The translations under genes and the position numbers were made by a program. From NCBI GenBank assembly GCA_008692225.1, contig VICG01000003.1, positions 427,501 to 491,500 of the forward strand: 64,000 nt of DNA, in the 5' to 3' direction. A model generated the notes under the pieces. It searched no databases. It saw only the letters and a list, made by a program, of their open reading frames with translations, and was not told where the DNA came from. This document shows positions 48,809 through 59,064 of this stretch, piece by piece (the first letter of the stretch is position 1; each line of letters begins with the position of its first letter). Origin of the DNA: Monilinia fructicola (taxonomy: Eukaryota > Ascomycota > Leotiomycetes > Helotiales > Sclerotiniaceae).

Positions 48809-50350
48809 CTATCCGCTCTTAATCTCACTCCTCCTTCCCACCACCCTTCCCCTGAAATTCTTCTGCTTCACAAACCATCTATTCTCAAACACCAATCCCC
48901 CATTTCTCTCGACACTCCCATCCAATTCAAAATCAAACCTCCTCACTAACTGCGGTATCAACTTACTAATCTCGAGCAAACTAATATTCTTCCCGATGCA
49001 AGTTCTCGAGCCCATTCCAAAAGAAAAGAAATACCTTTCCACCTCTCCGCTTCGACCTTGTTCTTCGTATTCAAGCCATCTTTCTGGTCTCCATGTATCT
49101 GCATCTAGACCAAAAACGGTAGTATTGTGATGAGCGACCCATGCATTGATGCCAACAGTCGAGCCACCCGGTATGAATTGTCCTGCAATAGTGGTACCTT
49201 CAGATGGCACGATACGTTGTAGCCCCAAGCCCACAGCGGGATGAACTCTTAGTCCCTCTTTGATGACTGCTTGAAGATATGGCAATGCCTGACTTTCCTT
49301 GAAAGTGATTGGATCTGAGATTCTCCACTCCTTCGCTGCCGTCTCGATTTCCTCTCTGAGTCTTTGATAAGTCTCTGGATACTTTAACAAATGATATAAC
49401 ACGCTCGAAAGTGTGATAGCTGTTGTATCACTCCCTGCACCAATATTCGACTGACATGCACTAAAAAGATCACCTCTCGTAACCTTCCACGGGGCTTTTT
49501 CCGATGCCATCAAAATTCTCGTCATAATATCCGGTGTACGTTCTATTTCGCTCCCTCCACCCCTCGGATCCTTCGCTAGCTTGACTCTTTGCTCAATTCT
49601 ATCCTCCGTATACTTGGCGACATATGCATGTCCCCCAGTGTTAGGTAACAAAGGGTACAACCACCTATGAGTCCAGCTCCAAATGCCCACGAAAGTAGAA
49701 TACGAGCCTCTGTCATCAATTGCTTTGAAAACACCATCCTTGTCCTCTCCCATGTCTAAAAACCCGAATCTTTTTCCGAATGTTATTTCTCCAATCACGT
49801 CAAATGCATAACACTGCAGCCAATGTCGCATATCAACAATTCTTCCTGAATTCGCCAATTCTCCAAACCGTCTCGAGAGTAATTCAGTACAATTATCTAC
49901 ATATCTTTCGTATCCGACCAATGAACTCATGCTATAATAATTGGCAAATTTACGCCTTTGCACAGAATGTCGATGAGGATTTAGATCCGAGAACAACGAA
50001 GCTTGATTTGGGTCGGGAGAATTCCATGACCAGTACCATGGTGCTTTGGGGAAACTTCCTCCAACTGTGGAATAGATTACTCTAGCAGAATTGACATCAT
50101 CGATTGAGTATTCATGAGGTGCAATCCGGACGATGGGGCCGTAGCGAGAGTGTAATTGTTGATTTGTGCGTTCGAAAGAACCTTTGTAGATCTCCCAGAA
50201 ATACCAGGCTCGAGTGAAGCGGGCAAGGAAAGGACCAGGAATATGACGGAGAGGATCAATAAGTGCGAGGTACAGGGTGCTCAGAATGTAGAGAGATGGT
50301 GGGATAGTAAGGAGTAACCCTATTGGTAGGGAAAAGACAGCTTGGAGCAT
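48809..50350 (-). CDS. Cytochrome P450 monooxygenase, 513 aa, single exon
   Basis: Heme-thiolate monooxygenase, probably on the ER membrane. An upstream in-frame extension exists to 50527, but the start at 50350 gives a canonical N-terminal anchor, MLQAVFSLPIGLLLTIPPSL followed by DPLRHIPGPFLARFTRAW. The I-helix GAGSDTTAIT, K-helix ExxR in EGLRVHP, PERF-like WRPERW and heme loop FSFGMGSRTCIGKN (axial Cys) are all present. The SSLVGYERYVDNC and DVIGEITFGKRFGFLD segments resemble the pisatin demethylase-like group of fungal P450s, so detoxification or secondary metabolism is plausible; the substrate is unknown. It is uninterrupted by introns and intact, with the broken MFS transporter gene upstream on the same strand. 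Confidence 0.92.
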   Translation of the reverse strand: MLQAVFSLPIGLLLTIPPSLYILSTLYLALIDPLRHIPGPFLARFTRAWYFWEIYKGSFERTNQQLHSRYGPIVRIAPHEYSIDDVNSARVIYSTVGGSFPKAPWYWSWNSPDPNQASLFSDLNPHRHSVQRRKFANYYSMSSLVGYERYVDNCTELLSRRFGELANSGRIVDMRHWLQCYAFDVIGEITFGKRFGFLDMGEDKDGVFKAIDDRGSYSTFVGIWSWTHRWLYPLLPNTGGHAYVAKYTEDRIEQRVKLAKDPRGGGSEIERTPDIMTRILMASEKAPWKVTRGDLFSACQSNIGAGSDTTAITLSSVLYHLLKYPETYQRLREEIETAAKEWRISDPITFKESQALPYLQAVIKEGLRVHPAVGLGLQRIVPSEGTTIAGQFIPGGSTVGINAWVAHHNTTVFGLDADTWRPERWLEYEEQGRSGEVERYFFSFGMGSRTCIGKNISLLEISKLIPQLVRRFDFELDGSVERNGGLVFENRWFVKQKNFRGRVVGRRSEIKSG

Positions 50351-51118
50351 TTCGCTTTTTTGTTCATGAATGAAAAGAAACAATAGATGTGTGAAGTGAA
50401 TACTAGGGAAATATCGAAGGGAGACAGGATAATGTATATCTGACGATTGAGTCCTCAAAAGCAATGAAAGCACTCGAAGAATATACATATGTCTAGATTC
50501 AGATAACGTCTTGTACATAAATACCATGCCATGCCATGCAACCTACAAACACGGGTAGAGAAGACGGCAATTCCTTTCAGTGAAAAATGAGATACAGATG
50601 CGGGGGATGCAAATAATGAGTTTTGTTCAGAGCGGGGGATGCGGGGAAACTAACTCTTAGTTGCGGCAACGATTTCCATTTACTCTGATCTGCAGGGCCA
50701 TGGTGGGCTTAAGAAAGGGAGCAAGGAGGGATCGTTTGTCGGATATATCGGGTTGTGATAAGAGGAACTTCTGAGACTGGCCAAAATCAAAGTTACGTGG
50801 ATCTGACTATTTTAATGCAGCGCGGGCGGGTAATTATTATGCTTTCGTATGTGATAAACAATATAAAGTCAAATTAGAATTTATTGAAATGATATGAAAA
50901 TTATGTTCAGAAAGAGTGCGTGGTCATTGAACGGGTTATATAATCTTTCATGGTGGAATATCCGGGGGATAATCCTCACATTTTCTGGACATTTGGAATA
51001 TCGGAAGTTTAGGTTTGGTCACAATATTGGTGAAGAGTAGATAAGGTCTTTATTGGATAGAAATAAACATTAGAAACTGATTTAATACAAAATGCATCAT
51101 CACACAATAATTAAAGAT
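50351..51118. other. Intergenic, P450 promoter side
   Basis: No gene; holds the P450 upstream region and the 3' flank of the transporter gene. Confidence 0.45.
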
Positions 51119-53761
51119 TTATAGATCCCTCATACCAATGGAAGTCCTTGCTTTCAATGCTTCATTCCCTCCACCAAGACTATTTTTCTGATGCTTTACG
51201 ACCAACTCACTTTCTTGTCTCCTATGGGCTCTCAGTCTATCATTCTCGTGCAATTCATCAATCTCTCTTTGGCCTATTGGCTTCTCAAAATCGTACAATG
51301 GCTCCAGAGTTACGTGTTTTTGCCGAAGAATATATCTTCTTGTCCACCATCTGTTGGATTGTTTCAGTATTGTGTAACATCTCTTGGTGAATTTATGGGA
51401 AAATAGAGGAATAGCCAACATACGGTAGAGCTTTAGTAAGTTGATAATGCATGTGTGTACGGGTAGGAACGGCAAACACGAAATTTAGTTCTTCGAGCGT
51501 TCGTTGCTTGGTTTCTGGTACCCAGAGAAATATCATGCAAAGCGAGATGACATTAAGACCAGCGTAAAAGCCAAACGTCCCCTGTGAGATATCAGTCTTC
51601 TGTTTTAAGAAGAATAACAAGGATAACCTACGGCAACAGTGAAAACATCGAGCATCCTGGGTAATGTAATACCCAAGACAGCAGCCCAGAAAAGATTTGT
51701 AGCAACCGCCCATCCCATTCCAACCTCACGATGCGATAGCGGAAACACCTCAGCAGAGTAAGTAAATGGAACAGGCCCTTCCCCGGGGCTATAGAAAGCA
51801 CCATAGACATATATGAATAATGCCATCAGGCCAAGATGCGCTCGACTCGTTTCTGGTATTAACGAACAAAGTGCCACGGCTAATATACTCCAAGCCATGT
51901 TAGGAAATGTGAAAAGTAAAAGAGTACGCCTCCCATATGTATCAATAGTCCAGATAGCTGGCCATGCGAAGATAAAATTTATTAGACCAAATCCCCACGA
52001 AGCTAAAAAGTGCATTAATCCTGCCGGCACCGGCTTTTTGAAAAACAGTCGAGGAAATAAAATGCTATCACGTTAATTCCACACATTTGTTGCGCCAACA
52101 TGACCGTGAAGCTTGCCAGCGTCGCTCTTCTCAACCGGGGCACCGTGAACAGTTGCGTAAACCGTGTCAAATAAGTATGATTTCCCACAATCTCCGCTTC
52201 GAGCTCAAGCTGCGAGTGGATATAATACAGGTCACGCGCAGCTTGTATAGGATTGTTTCGAAGTTTCAATAGAGATTGATAGGCTTCTAGATATCGACCT
52301 TTCTTCATATACCAGCGAGGACTTTCAGGACAATAGAAGATGAGAATGCAGAGAGGTACGGCGGGGATAAAAGCGGAACCGAGCTGCAGACGCCAGGCTA
52401 TGCGTGGGACATTGGCAACTATTAGATTTGCGCAGAAGCCGAGAAAGATCCCGAAGGCATTCCATACTTGCCAAAGACATCACGAGCGCACCTCGAATTG
52501 CTAATCAAAAGTTAGCCAAGCAGTACGAATATTCGATGACAGTGGAAGCAGAATGCATTTACCTGCTGGTGAATTCTCTGCTGCATACACAGGAACAGTT
52601 GAAGCTTTCGCCCCCATTCCAAGCCCAAGTATAAGGCGGCAGATAAAGAGTTCTTCCCACGTTTTTGTAAAAGCGCTACCAATCACACTCCACAAGCAAA
52701 AGTTTGCAGAAACAAAGATAGTTCCGCGGCGACCAAAGTAATTATTGAGAGGATCGGAAATCCAACAGCCTATAAATGCACTGCTAATATAGGGGGCGGC
52801 ATTGCATAGTCCAACTAACATGGTATCGCGAGTGGAATTTCCTCCTATACCAAATAGGACAGGAAACGAGAGATTGGCACCATTTGAGCCTAACAACTAA
52901 TGTGTCAATTCATGAACGTATCATGATTCTGGAAAGTGTTTTGTTGGTAATACCAATTATTTGAAACCCACTTGGACAACAGGAATAGATAAGCGAAGCA
53001 TTTCAAAGCCAAATTGATATACCGCGTACGTTTGGCTCAACCTCAACCATAGAAAATTATTTTCGGGTTACCTCTTCAACTCCAGAGCTCCAGGCACGAG
53101 TATTAAAATTTATATGAGAGTTCCAACCCACCTGTTTGATCCCAACCTTGTACAGCAGCTCTATTATGATACATATTAGAAAAGACTTTCATCAAGTATC
53201 GTAAAGTTGTTCGAGACATACCCAATCGAGCATGTAATGATAGTAATGTACAGCGCCCATGGTTGTTTCCACTTGTGAAGAATCTCATCCCTCAAGCACT
53301 CAATCTCGTCGTCATTCAAGGCATTTTCACCTTTAATATCCTCGTAATTTGTTGGATCTTGGGCTACCATTGCCCCCTTGACCAATAATGGAAGTATCTG
53401 GCGAAGTTGATGCTTGGTTGCAAACTCCTCAACTTGATGGTGTAGTAGTGTTGCTGGAATGCCCGATAGTGGATTTTGGATTCTATAATGAATGCTTTAG
53501 CAAAACTTGTACATCGAACGCGGACTCGAGGCTGTCCTTACTTGGCATCTAGATTGCTGTTGAGGTTGATGTGGTGCTGGTTTGCTTCGAGTTCGACTGC
53601 ATAACCACTCTCGATCTTACCTGTAGTCTCCGAATGTGCCCTGTCACTTCCATCAGCGATCATTTACTATAAGCGTGATTCCATCAGGTATGAATTACAA
53701 CATACCATTGCGGAGGAACAAAATTCACACTCTCATCAGTATACCTCGGCTCTGGCATCAT
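51119..53761 (-). CDS. MFS sugar transporter (lactose permease-like), three frame breaks as read
   Basis: Twelve-span sugar/H+ symporter family of the plasma membrane. Likely start [17 protein letters not shown] (53761/53758); exons about 53761-53706, 53646-53542, 53482-53222, 53160-53132, 52889-52563, 52500-51632, 51581-51424 and 51350-51119, all with standard GT-AG borders. Signatures: [10 protein letters not shown] joined to [93 protein letters not shown] and [20 protein letters not shown]. One extra base is apparent at 52474-52476 (in MSWQVW), at 52055-52057 (in AFYSSTV) and at about 52005-52010 (before ASWGFG). As read no functional transporter is made; it may be a recent pseudogene beside an intact P450. 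Confidence 0.85.
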
Positions 53762-55318
53762 TAAGAGTTTTCGCAGTTTCTCAATATATTTCGACACAAT
53801 GCGGCCTATAAAACGACGAGATATGAAAAGTGGGGAATAAGTCAAGTATATATGCATTTCTATCCCTGTAAGGTGTCACAGAGTAATTACGCTGCGCCTG
53901 TTCTTGCAAGTTATGCATTTCTGATTTGAATGATGCAGTTTCATTGACCAGCGTGAACAGAAGACAAGACAAGGCTGCACTTGGATTATAATGGCACAGG
54001 TATCATATAGTCTTACATCGTAGGTGTAGGATCCTCTGAACAAATCAAAAGAGCAGTCTTTCTGAAATTTGAGGCTGACAGGTCACTAGACTCAAGCCCA
54101 ATCGTCTGAAAGGCAGTACGTAAGGTGGATGGAAGATTGATTTGAATATCTGGGCTCGTAGATGGCTTCCAATAAGAACCTAAAGCGACAAGCCCATGCT
54201 GCAAGGAGGCATCGGTGAGAAATAAGAGGAAAGAGAAAAAATCTCTATTTTGGGCAGGTTCCTTGGTCCACAGTGCTAATGAAGCTTCTCCCTTGCTCTA
54301 AAGCAAACATTGAGTACTTGCAGTGGCTTTTGAAGGCACCAAGGCAACCGTACAAACAACACTTCAAGTCTTCAACATCGCGGGGCCCCGCCAAGTATGC
54401 ATACCTTGGGCTGTGTAAAGCCACAATTCGTGACTAGATGCAATCCAAATTTTCCACTTCCTAGAACGTCAAAGTTTGGACTTGAGTCTCGTCTCGAAAT
54501 TGCACACACAGCCCGGCATATCGCCAGGTGACTATGGATTTCGGATTATATCGTCAAACTCCATGTCGCTGTTTAGGAAGCATGCTTTGGATGCATGAAA
54601 CCTTGGAATGCTTCAAAAACGCCCTTTACTGCACAAACCACTCGATACGCTAATCATTACCATCTAAATATTGCACTACCATTGCACTCCTCTTCAAACA
54701 TGGTGGCTGTCGATTGGGTACCCCTATTTGAATCTGCCTCAAATGAATAGCCCAAACTTGACTTCAAGATCATTCCATATTAGATATAATAATGAACAAA
54801 CACGCATTTTGGGGGTTTCAAATTATCTGAAGCTAGATTTAGCTACCTTTCGCTCTTTGCTAAAGAAATAGTGAAGTTTGATGATTTCATCAGAGGCGTA
54901 GGAGAAGCTGCGTTGCATTGAGGCTATGAAAAGATTTATAAACAAGACCCAAGAAATAGACTAGTCGAGAGAAAAACTCTCTCTCGAGGTTGAATGATGA
55001 CAAGGGAGATGTTGATATTGATATTGATATCCTGCTTATATGGGTAATTTTGTAATTTGAAAGTTCAATTCAATGGATTTATTATAATTGCCATATGAAA
55101 CTAGCACTGGAACGTTAATTGGTAAAAAATGATTGGAGATTATATAAGCGTCGTATGGTCATGTGATTAGAGATAAGATAAGCTTTAATTTCTATTAGTG
55201 CTACTGCTCCAACGGATATGGAGCTTCGAGTTTCCATTCGATCTAGACAACGATCACATCAACCCACCCAGTTGACGAGGAAGGGTATGATTCCCAAAAA
55301 GAGTATATCATTGCCGTT
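53762..55318. other. Gene-free interval
   Basis: About 1.5 kb upstream of both the transporter and RAD17. Short frames (for example 54013-54204 minus) match nothing I know. Confidence 0.45.
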
Positions 55319-58138
55319 ATGGCACCTCCTGCTAAGAGACGAAAGCGTAATGTTGTTGAATCTTCTCCCCATACCTCTGAAAATGAGGATGAACAATCAG
55401 TTAAGGTGAACAAATCCAAAAGTTCATTGAACACTTTAGCACATTCTTCTCCACCAAGCTTAAGCTCTTCCGAGCCAGCTGTAAGATCTATGTCACAATC
55501 TAGCAGCTCTACGAGATCTTCATCTCTTATAAAACCTTCGGCCAAAGTTGCCAACCTTCCTCATAATACTGCGCCGGTCTACCTGCAGAACCATCGGAAG
55601 AGGCCGGTCCCAAAAAGTCCCAGTACGAGTCCAGAGAAACCAAGAAGCAAAGGAAAAGTTGAGGAAAGGCGAAGAAATGCAGATATTCACACATTCTTTA
55701 CAAAGCAAGCCCAGAGACAGCAAGCAGAAGGCCAAGCGATACCAAAACAAAGAATCAAGGTTCTCAGTTCGAAAGATGTTCAGCAAGAAGCTGATTTAAT
55801 AGACGATTTGGTATCAGACGACGACGATGTTGGAGATGTTCGAGCGCAGACCATTAGCATAGTTGGGCAAGCCGCCAAACGGGTAGTCGGAAAGAATGTA
55901 TTCACAAACTCAGGTACCAATACACCCAGCGCTAGTCAAAGATTTGTGAAGCCGTCCCAAGTTCCTTCGGTGGAATGTGTAGTCGAGGAGGAGGATATGC
56001 GACCTTGGGCTGAGCGATTTGGACCAAGCAATCTGGAAGAGCTAGGGGTTCACAAGAAAAAGGTTACGGATGTTCGAAATTGGCTTGACAATGTTATGGG
56101 GGGACAAATGCGACAACGGTTGTTGATATTGAAGGGTGCTGCCGGAACTGGAAAGACTACGACGGTGCAACTGCTGGCTAAAGATATGGGGTGTGATGTA
56201 TTAGAATGGAGGAATCCTGTTGGGTCGGTCGCTTCCTCAGACGGCGTTCAATCAATGGCTGCTCAATTTGAAGAGTTCATGGGTCGTGGTGGAAAGTTTG
56301 GTCAACTCGATTTGTTTTCCGGTGATAGAGATATTCCAGCAAAACCACTAGTAAAACCAATGGATCAAAGAAAACAAATCATACTAGTCGAGGAATTTCC
56401 CAACACTTTTACTCGTTCTTCAAGTGCCTTGCAGTCATTTCGATCTGCGATACTTCAATACCTTGCATCCAATACCCCTCCTCTCTCAATGCCATACAAT
56501 CCTAAAGCCAAGAATGCTCCTATTACTCCTGTTGTTATGATCGTATCCGAGACATTGCTCACGACTACGTCGGCTTCTGCGGATAGCTTCACTGCTCATC
56601 GTCTCCTCGGGGCAGAGATTCTACAACATCCAGGAGTAGGAGTTATAGAATTCAATGCTATTGCACCTACAATATTAGCCAAGGCCCTCGAGACGGTAGT
56701 CCAGAAAGAGTCTAGGAAGTCGGGGAGGAGAAAGACGCCAGGTCCTCAAGTATTGAAGAGGCTTGGTGAGGTTGGCGATATCAGGAGTGCGATTGGATCT
56801 TTGGAGTTTATGTGTTTGAGAGGAGACCTTGACGATTGGGGAGGCAAAGTCGTTTTTGGAAAAGCAAAGAAAGCAAGCAAAGATACATCGCTAACAAAAA
56901 TGGAAGAGGAATCTTTGGAATTGATCACTCGTCGCGAAGCTAGCTTAGGAATCTTCCATGCTGTCGGTAAAGTCGTTTACAACAAGCGAGAAGGCGAAGT
57001 ATCAGGTGAGGTGGAATCCTTACCTCCTTTCATGTCTCACCATTCCCGCCCAAAGAAATCCGAAGTAAATATTAACGAGCTCATCGACGAGACCGGCACC
57101 GACACACCAACTTTTATCGCAGCCCTCCATGAAAACTACATTCTCTCCTGTGAGGCCCCACCCTCCTCATTTGAATTCTCATCGCTCGATCATGTAAATA
57201 GCTGCATCGATGCCCTATCCGACAGTGATCTTCTTTGTCCCTCCTGGGATGGTTCCTTACAATCATCAGGCTTCGGTGGCGGTGTATCAGGATCGGGTGG
57301 TGACATCCTCCGCCAAGATGAAATGTCCTTCCAAATCGCCGTCCGCGGCATTCTTTTCTCCCTCCCCCATCCCGTATCCCGCAAAGCTCCCGCAGCAGCA
57401 GGGTTCAGAACAGGTAAGGCAGCAGATGCGCATAGAATGTTCTATCCCACCAGTCTCAAGCTCTGGCGTATGAAAGAGGAAATAGAAAGCACATTAGATC
57501 TCTGGGTCACAAGATTGATGAAAGGGGAGATCGATCTCACGCCTCCAAATTCCACAAGCGTTACGTCCGGCGCAGCGGCATTTTCTCGCCCAAAACCTGG
57601 CACGGTGGAAAGTTGGAAAGCCAAACCTTCTGCTCCTGCGCCCGCTCCCGCCCCCTCACAATCAAAGATAAACCCCAGCTCCCCAAAAGAAGAAGCTATC
57701 CAACCCCTCCTCGCCCTCGGCCTTTCCGCCCGCACTGAAATGCTCCTCGAGCGTCTCCCCTACATGGTCCAGATTTCCAAATCCAAATCCCAGTCCCAAT
57801 CTAAAGCCCGCACCACCACCACATCATCATCCTTCCCATCGTCCTTCTCCTCGTCAAACTCCAACCCGCTCCTCAAATCCCTCGAAAAAATAACAACTTT
57901 CACGGGGATTGGCCCCCAACAAACCACCGAGGAAATCGTAGCTTCCGATGATGAGTCCGAGTTGAATGATCACAAAATTGAGAGCTGGGCGACTGATAAG
58001 CCGAATGGTATGAGTACACCGAGAAAGAAAACCAGAGGTGTGATTATGAAAAAGGGGCTGGGTGGTGAGAGAGCGATGCCTGTACAGCAGCCGGAGCAAA
58101 AGTTTGTTTTGAGTGATGATGATATCGAGGATGATTAG
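55319..58138 (+). CDS. RAD17: Checkpoint clamp loader RAD17/Rad24 homologue, 939 aa
   Basis: Large subunit of the RFC-like complex that loads the 9-1-1 clamp at damaged DNA. Single exon. A disordered N-terminus with KRRKR and a PIP-like IHTFFTKQ is followed by the family start MRPWAERFGPSNLEELGVHK and KKVTDVRNWLDNV, Walker A GAAGTGKTTT (about residues 272-281), the QIILVEEFPN Walker B-like segment (VEE in place of the usual DE, as in Rad17 proteins), PVVMIVSET, sensor-2 region VGDIRSAIGSLEF, and a helical C-terminus (IFHAVGKVVYNKRE; MLLERLPYMVQI). The tail is Ser-rich and acidic. The length is at the high end for the family. The frame is intact. It works with the Crb2-like adaptor at 33.7 kb. 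Confidence 0.9.
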   Translation: MAPPAKRRKRNVVESSPHTSENEDEQSVKVNKSKSSLNTLAHSSPPSLSSSEPAVRSMSQSSSSTRSSSLIKPSAKVANLPHNTAPVYLQNHRKRPVPKSPSTSPEKPRSKGKVEERRRNADIHTFFTKQAQRQQAEGQAIPKQRIKVLSSKDVQQEADLIDDLVSDDDDVGDVRAQTISIVGQAAKRVVGKNVFTNSGTNTPSASQRFVKPSQVPSVECVVEEEDMRPWAERFGPSNLEELGVHKKKVTDVRNWLDNVMGGQMRQRLLILKGAAGTGKTTTVQLLAKDMGCDVLEWRNPVGSVASSDGVQSMAAQFEEFMGRGGKFGQLDLFSGDRDIPAKPLVKPMDQRKQIILVEEFPNTFTRSSSALQSFRSAILQYLASNTPPLSMPYNPKAKNAPITPVVMIVSETLLTTTSASADSFTAHRLLGAEILQHPGVGVIEFNAIAPTILAKALETVVQKESRKSGRRKTPGPQVLKRLGEVGDIRSAIGSLEFMCLRGDLDDWGGKVVFGKAKKASKDTSLTKMEEESLELITRREASLGIFHAVGKVVYNKREGEVSGEVESLPPFMSHHSRPKKSEVNINELIDETGTDTPTFIAALHENYILSCEAPPSSFEFSSLDHVNSCIDALSDSDLLCPSWDGSLQSSGFGGGVSGSGGDILRQDEMSFQIAVRGILFSLPHPVSRKAPAAAGFRTGKAADAHRMFYPTSLKLWRMKEEIESTLDLWVTRLMKGEIDLTPPNSTSVTSGAAAFSRPKPGTVESWKAKPSAPAPAPAPSQSKINPSSPKEEAIQPLLALGLSARTEMLLERLPYMVQISKSKSQSQSKARTTTTSSSFPSSFSSSNSNPLLKSLEKITTFTGIGPQQTTEEIVASDDESELNDHKIESWATDKPNGMSTPRKKTRGVIMKKGLGGERAMPVQQPEQKFVLSDDDIEDD

Positions 58139-59064
58139 ACCTTAGGGTTGGGGTTCTTACTTACGATGAAGGGCGTGTTATTGAGTGCAGGATATCTATT
58201 TCTACGACCTGGGATGAACTGATCGATGGCGTTTAGTTCTTCGTACTCAAGGTTACAACATAATTTTGTTGTATCTTATTAATCTTTACTCGTTTTGTAT
58301 TATAAAGAAGACAAGTTAATTTGCTTTCTACACCGCTTTGCCACAATGGACAAGACTGAATAGATTATTTTGACCAAATGCTTTTTATTGACTAACGAGT
58401 GACTATATAACAAAGCTCTAGGCGTTTCTTAAGGTGTGTAAGTACAAGCAGAAAGAGCACAATGAAGTATATGAGTATGATCAAACCTCTCCACCACATT
58501 AATTCCGCCATGACGGCAGGGTTTTCAATCTTAGAAGGAAAAAAGGAAAGTAAATACATCTGATCTGAGAACAAACACTAAGGCAGAGTAAATCTCCACA
58601 CAATGGATGATGCAAAAGTCGATAACAAGATCAGATTTTGGCGACAAGAGCCTCGAAGATATATCACCTCTCGCATAACGTAATGCAAAAGTAGTAACTA
58701 TGATCTGTCCAAAGTACTGAAGATTATCCTCAGCTTAGGATGACTCGTTATGGTAGAATAACTTTTCGAAGATAATGTTGATTAAACAGAATGGACATAT
58801 TGTAATTCGACGAATAAAAACCCCAATTTAAGGCGAAAGGGTGGACAATACAAGCAAAGCCTTGTATCTGCAGGGTGTTGAAGAACCAATTGAAAGAGTC
58901 CATAGATATGAGAGACTGAAAGCCGGAAAACAAAAACCCGGAGGATATGTTGTATTGTTATCTTAGTTGCATAAAATCATGTCTTTGTAAAGATCGTAAG
59001 GAGACCCAGAACACAAAAGGGAATATGACGAGGCAGAAAGAAAGCAAAATGATCAGATGAAAGA
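58139..59064. other. Convergent intergenic region
   Basis: 3' flanks of RAD17 and the PUF gene. A 60-codon minus-strand frame at 58392-58574 contains one hydrophobic stretch but lacks supporting evidence. Confidence 0.45.

Noticed and set aside
46644..53761. Secondary-metabolite cluster suggested by P450, MFS and SnoaL-like genes
   Set aside because: No backbone synthase or pathway regulator is present, the transporter is a broken sugar carrier, and the 2H gene between them is unrelated.
58392..58574. 60-codon frame with one hydrophobic stretch
   Set aside because: No family, no introns or context; could be chance in the intergenic DNA.
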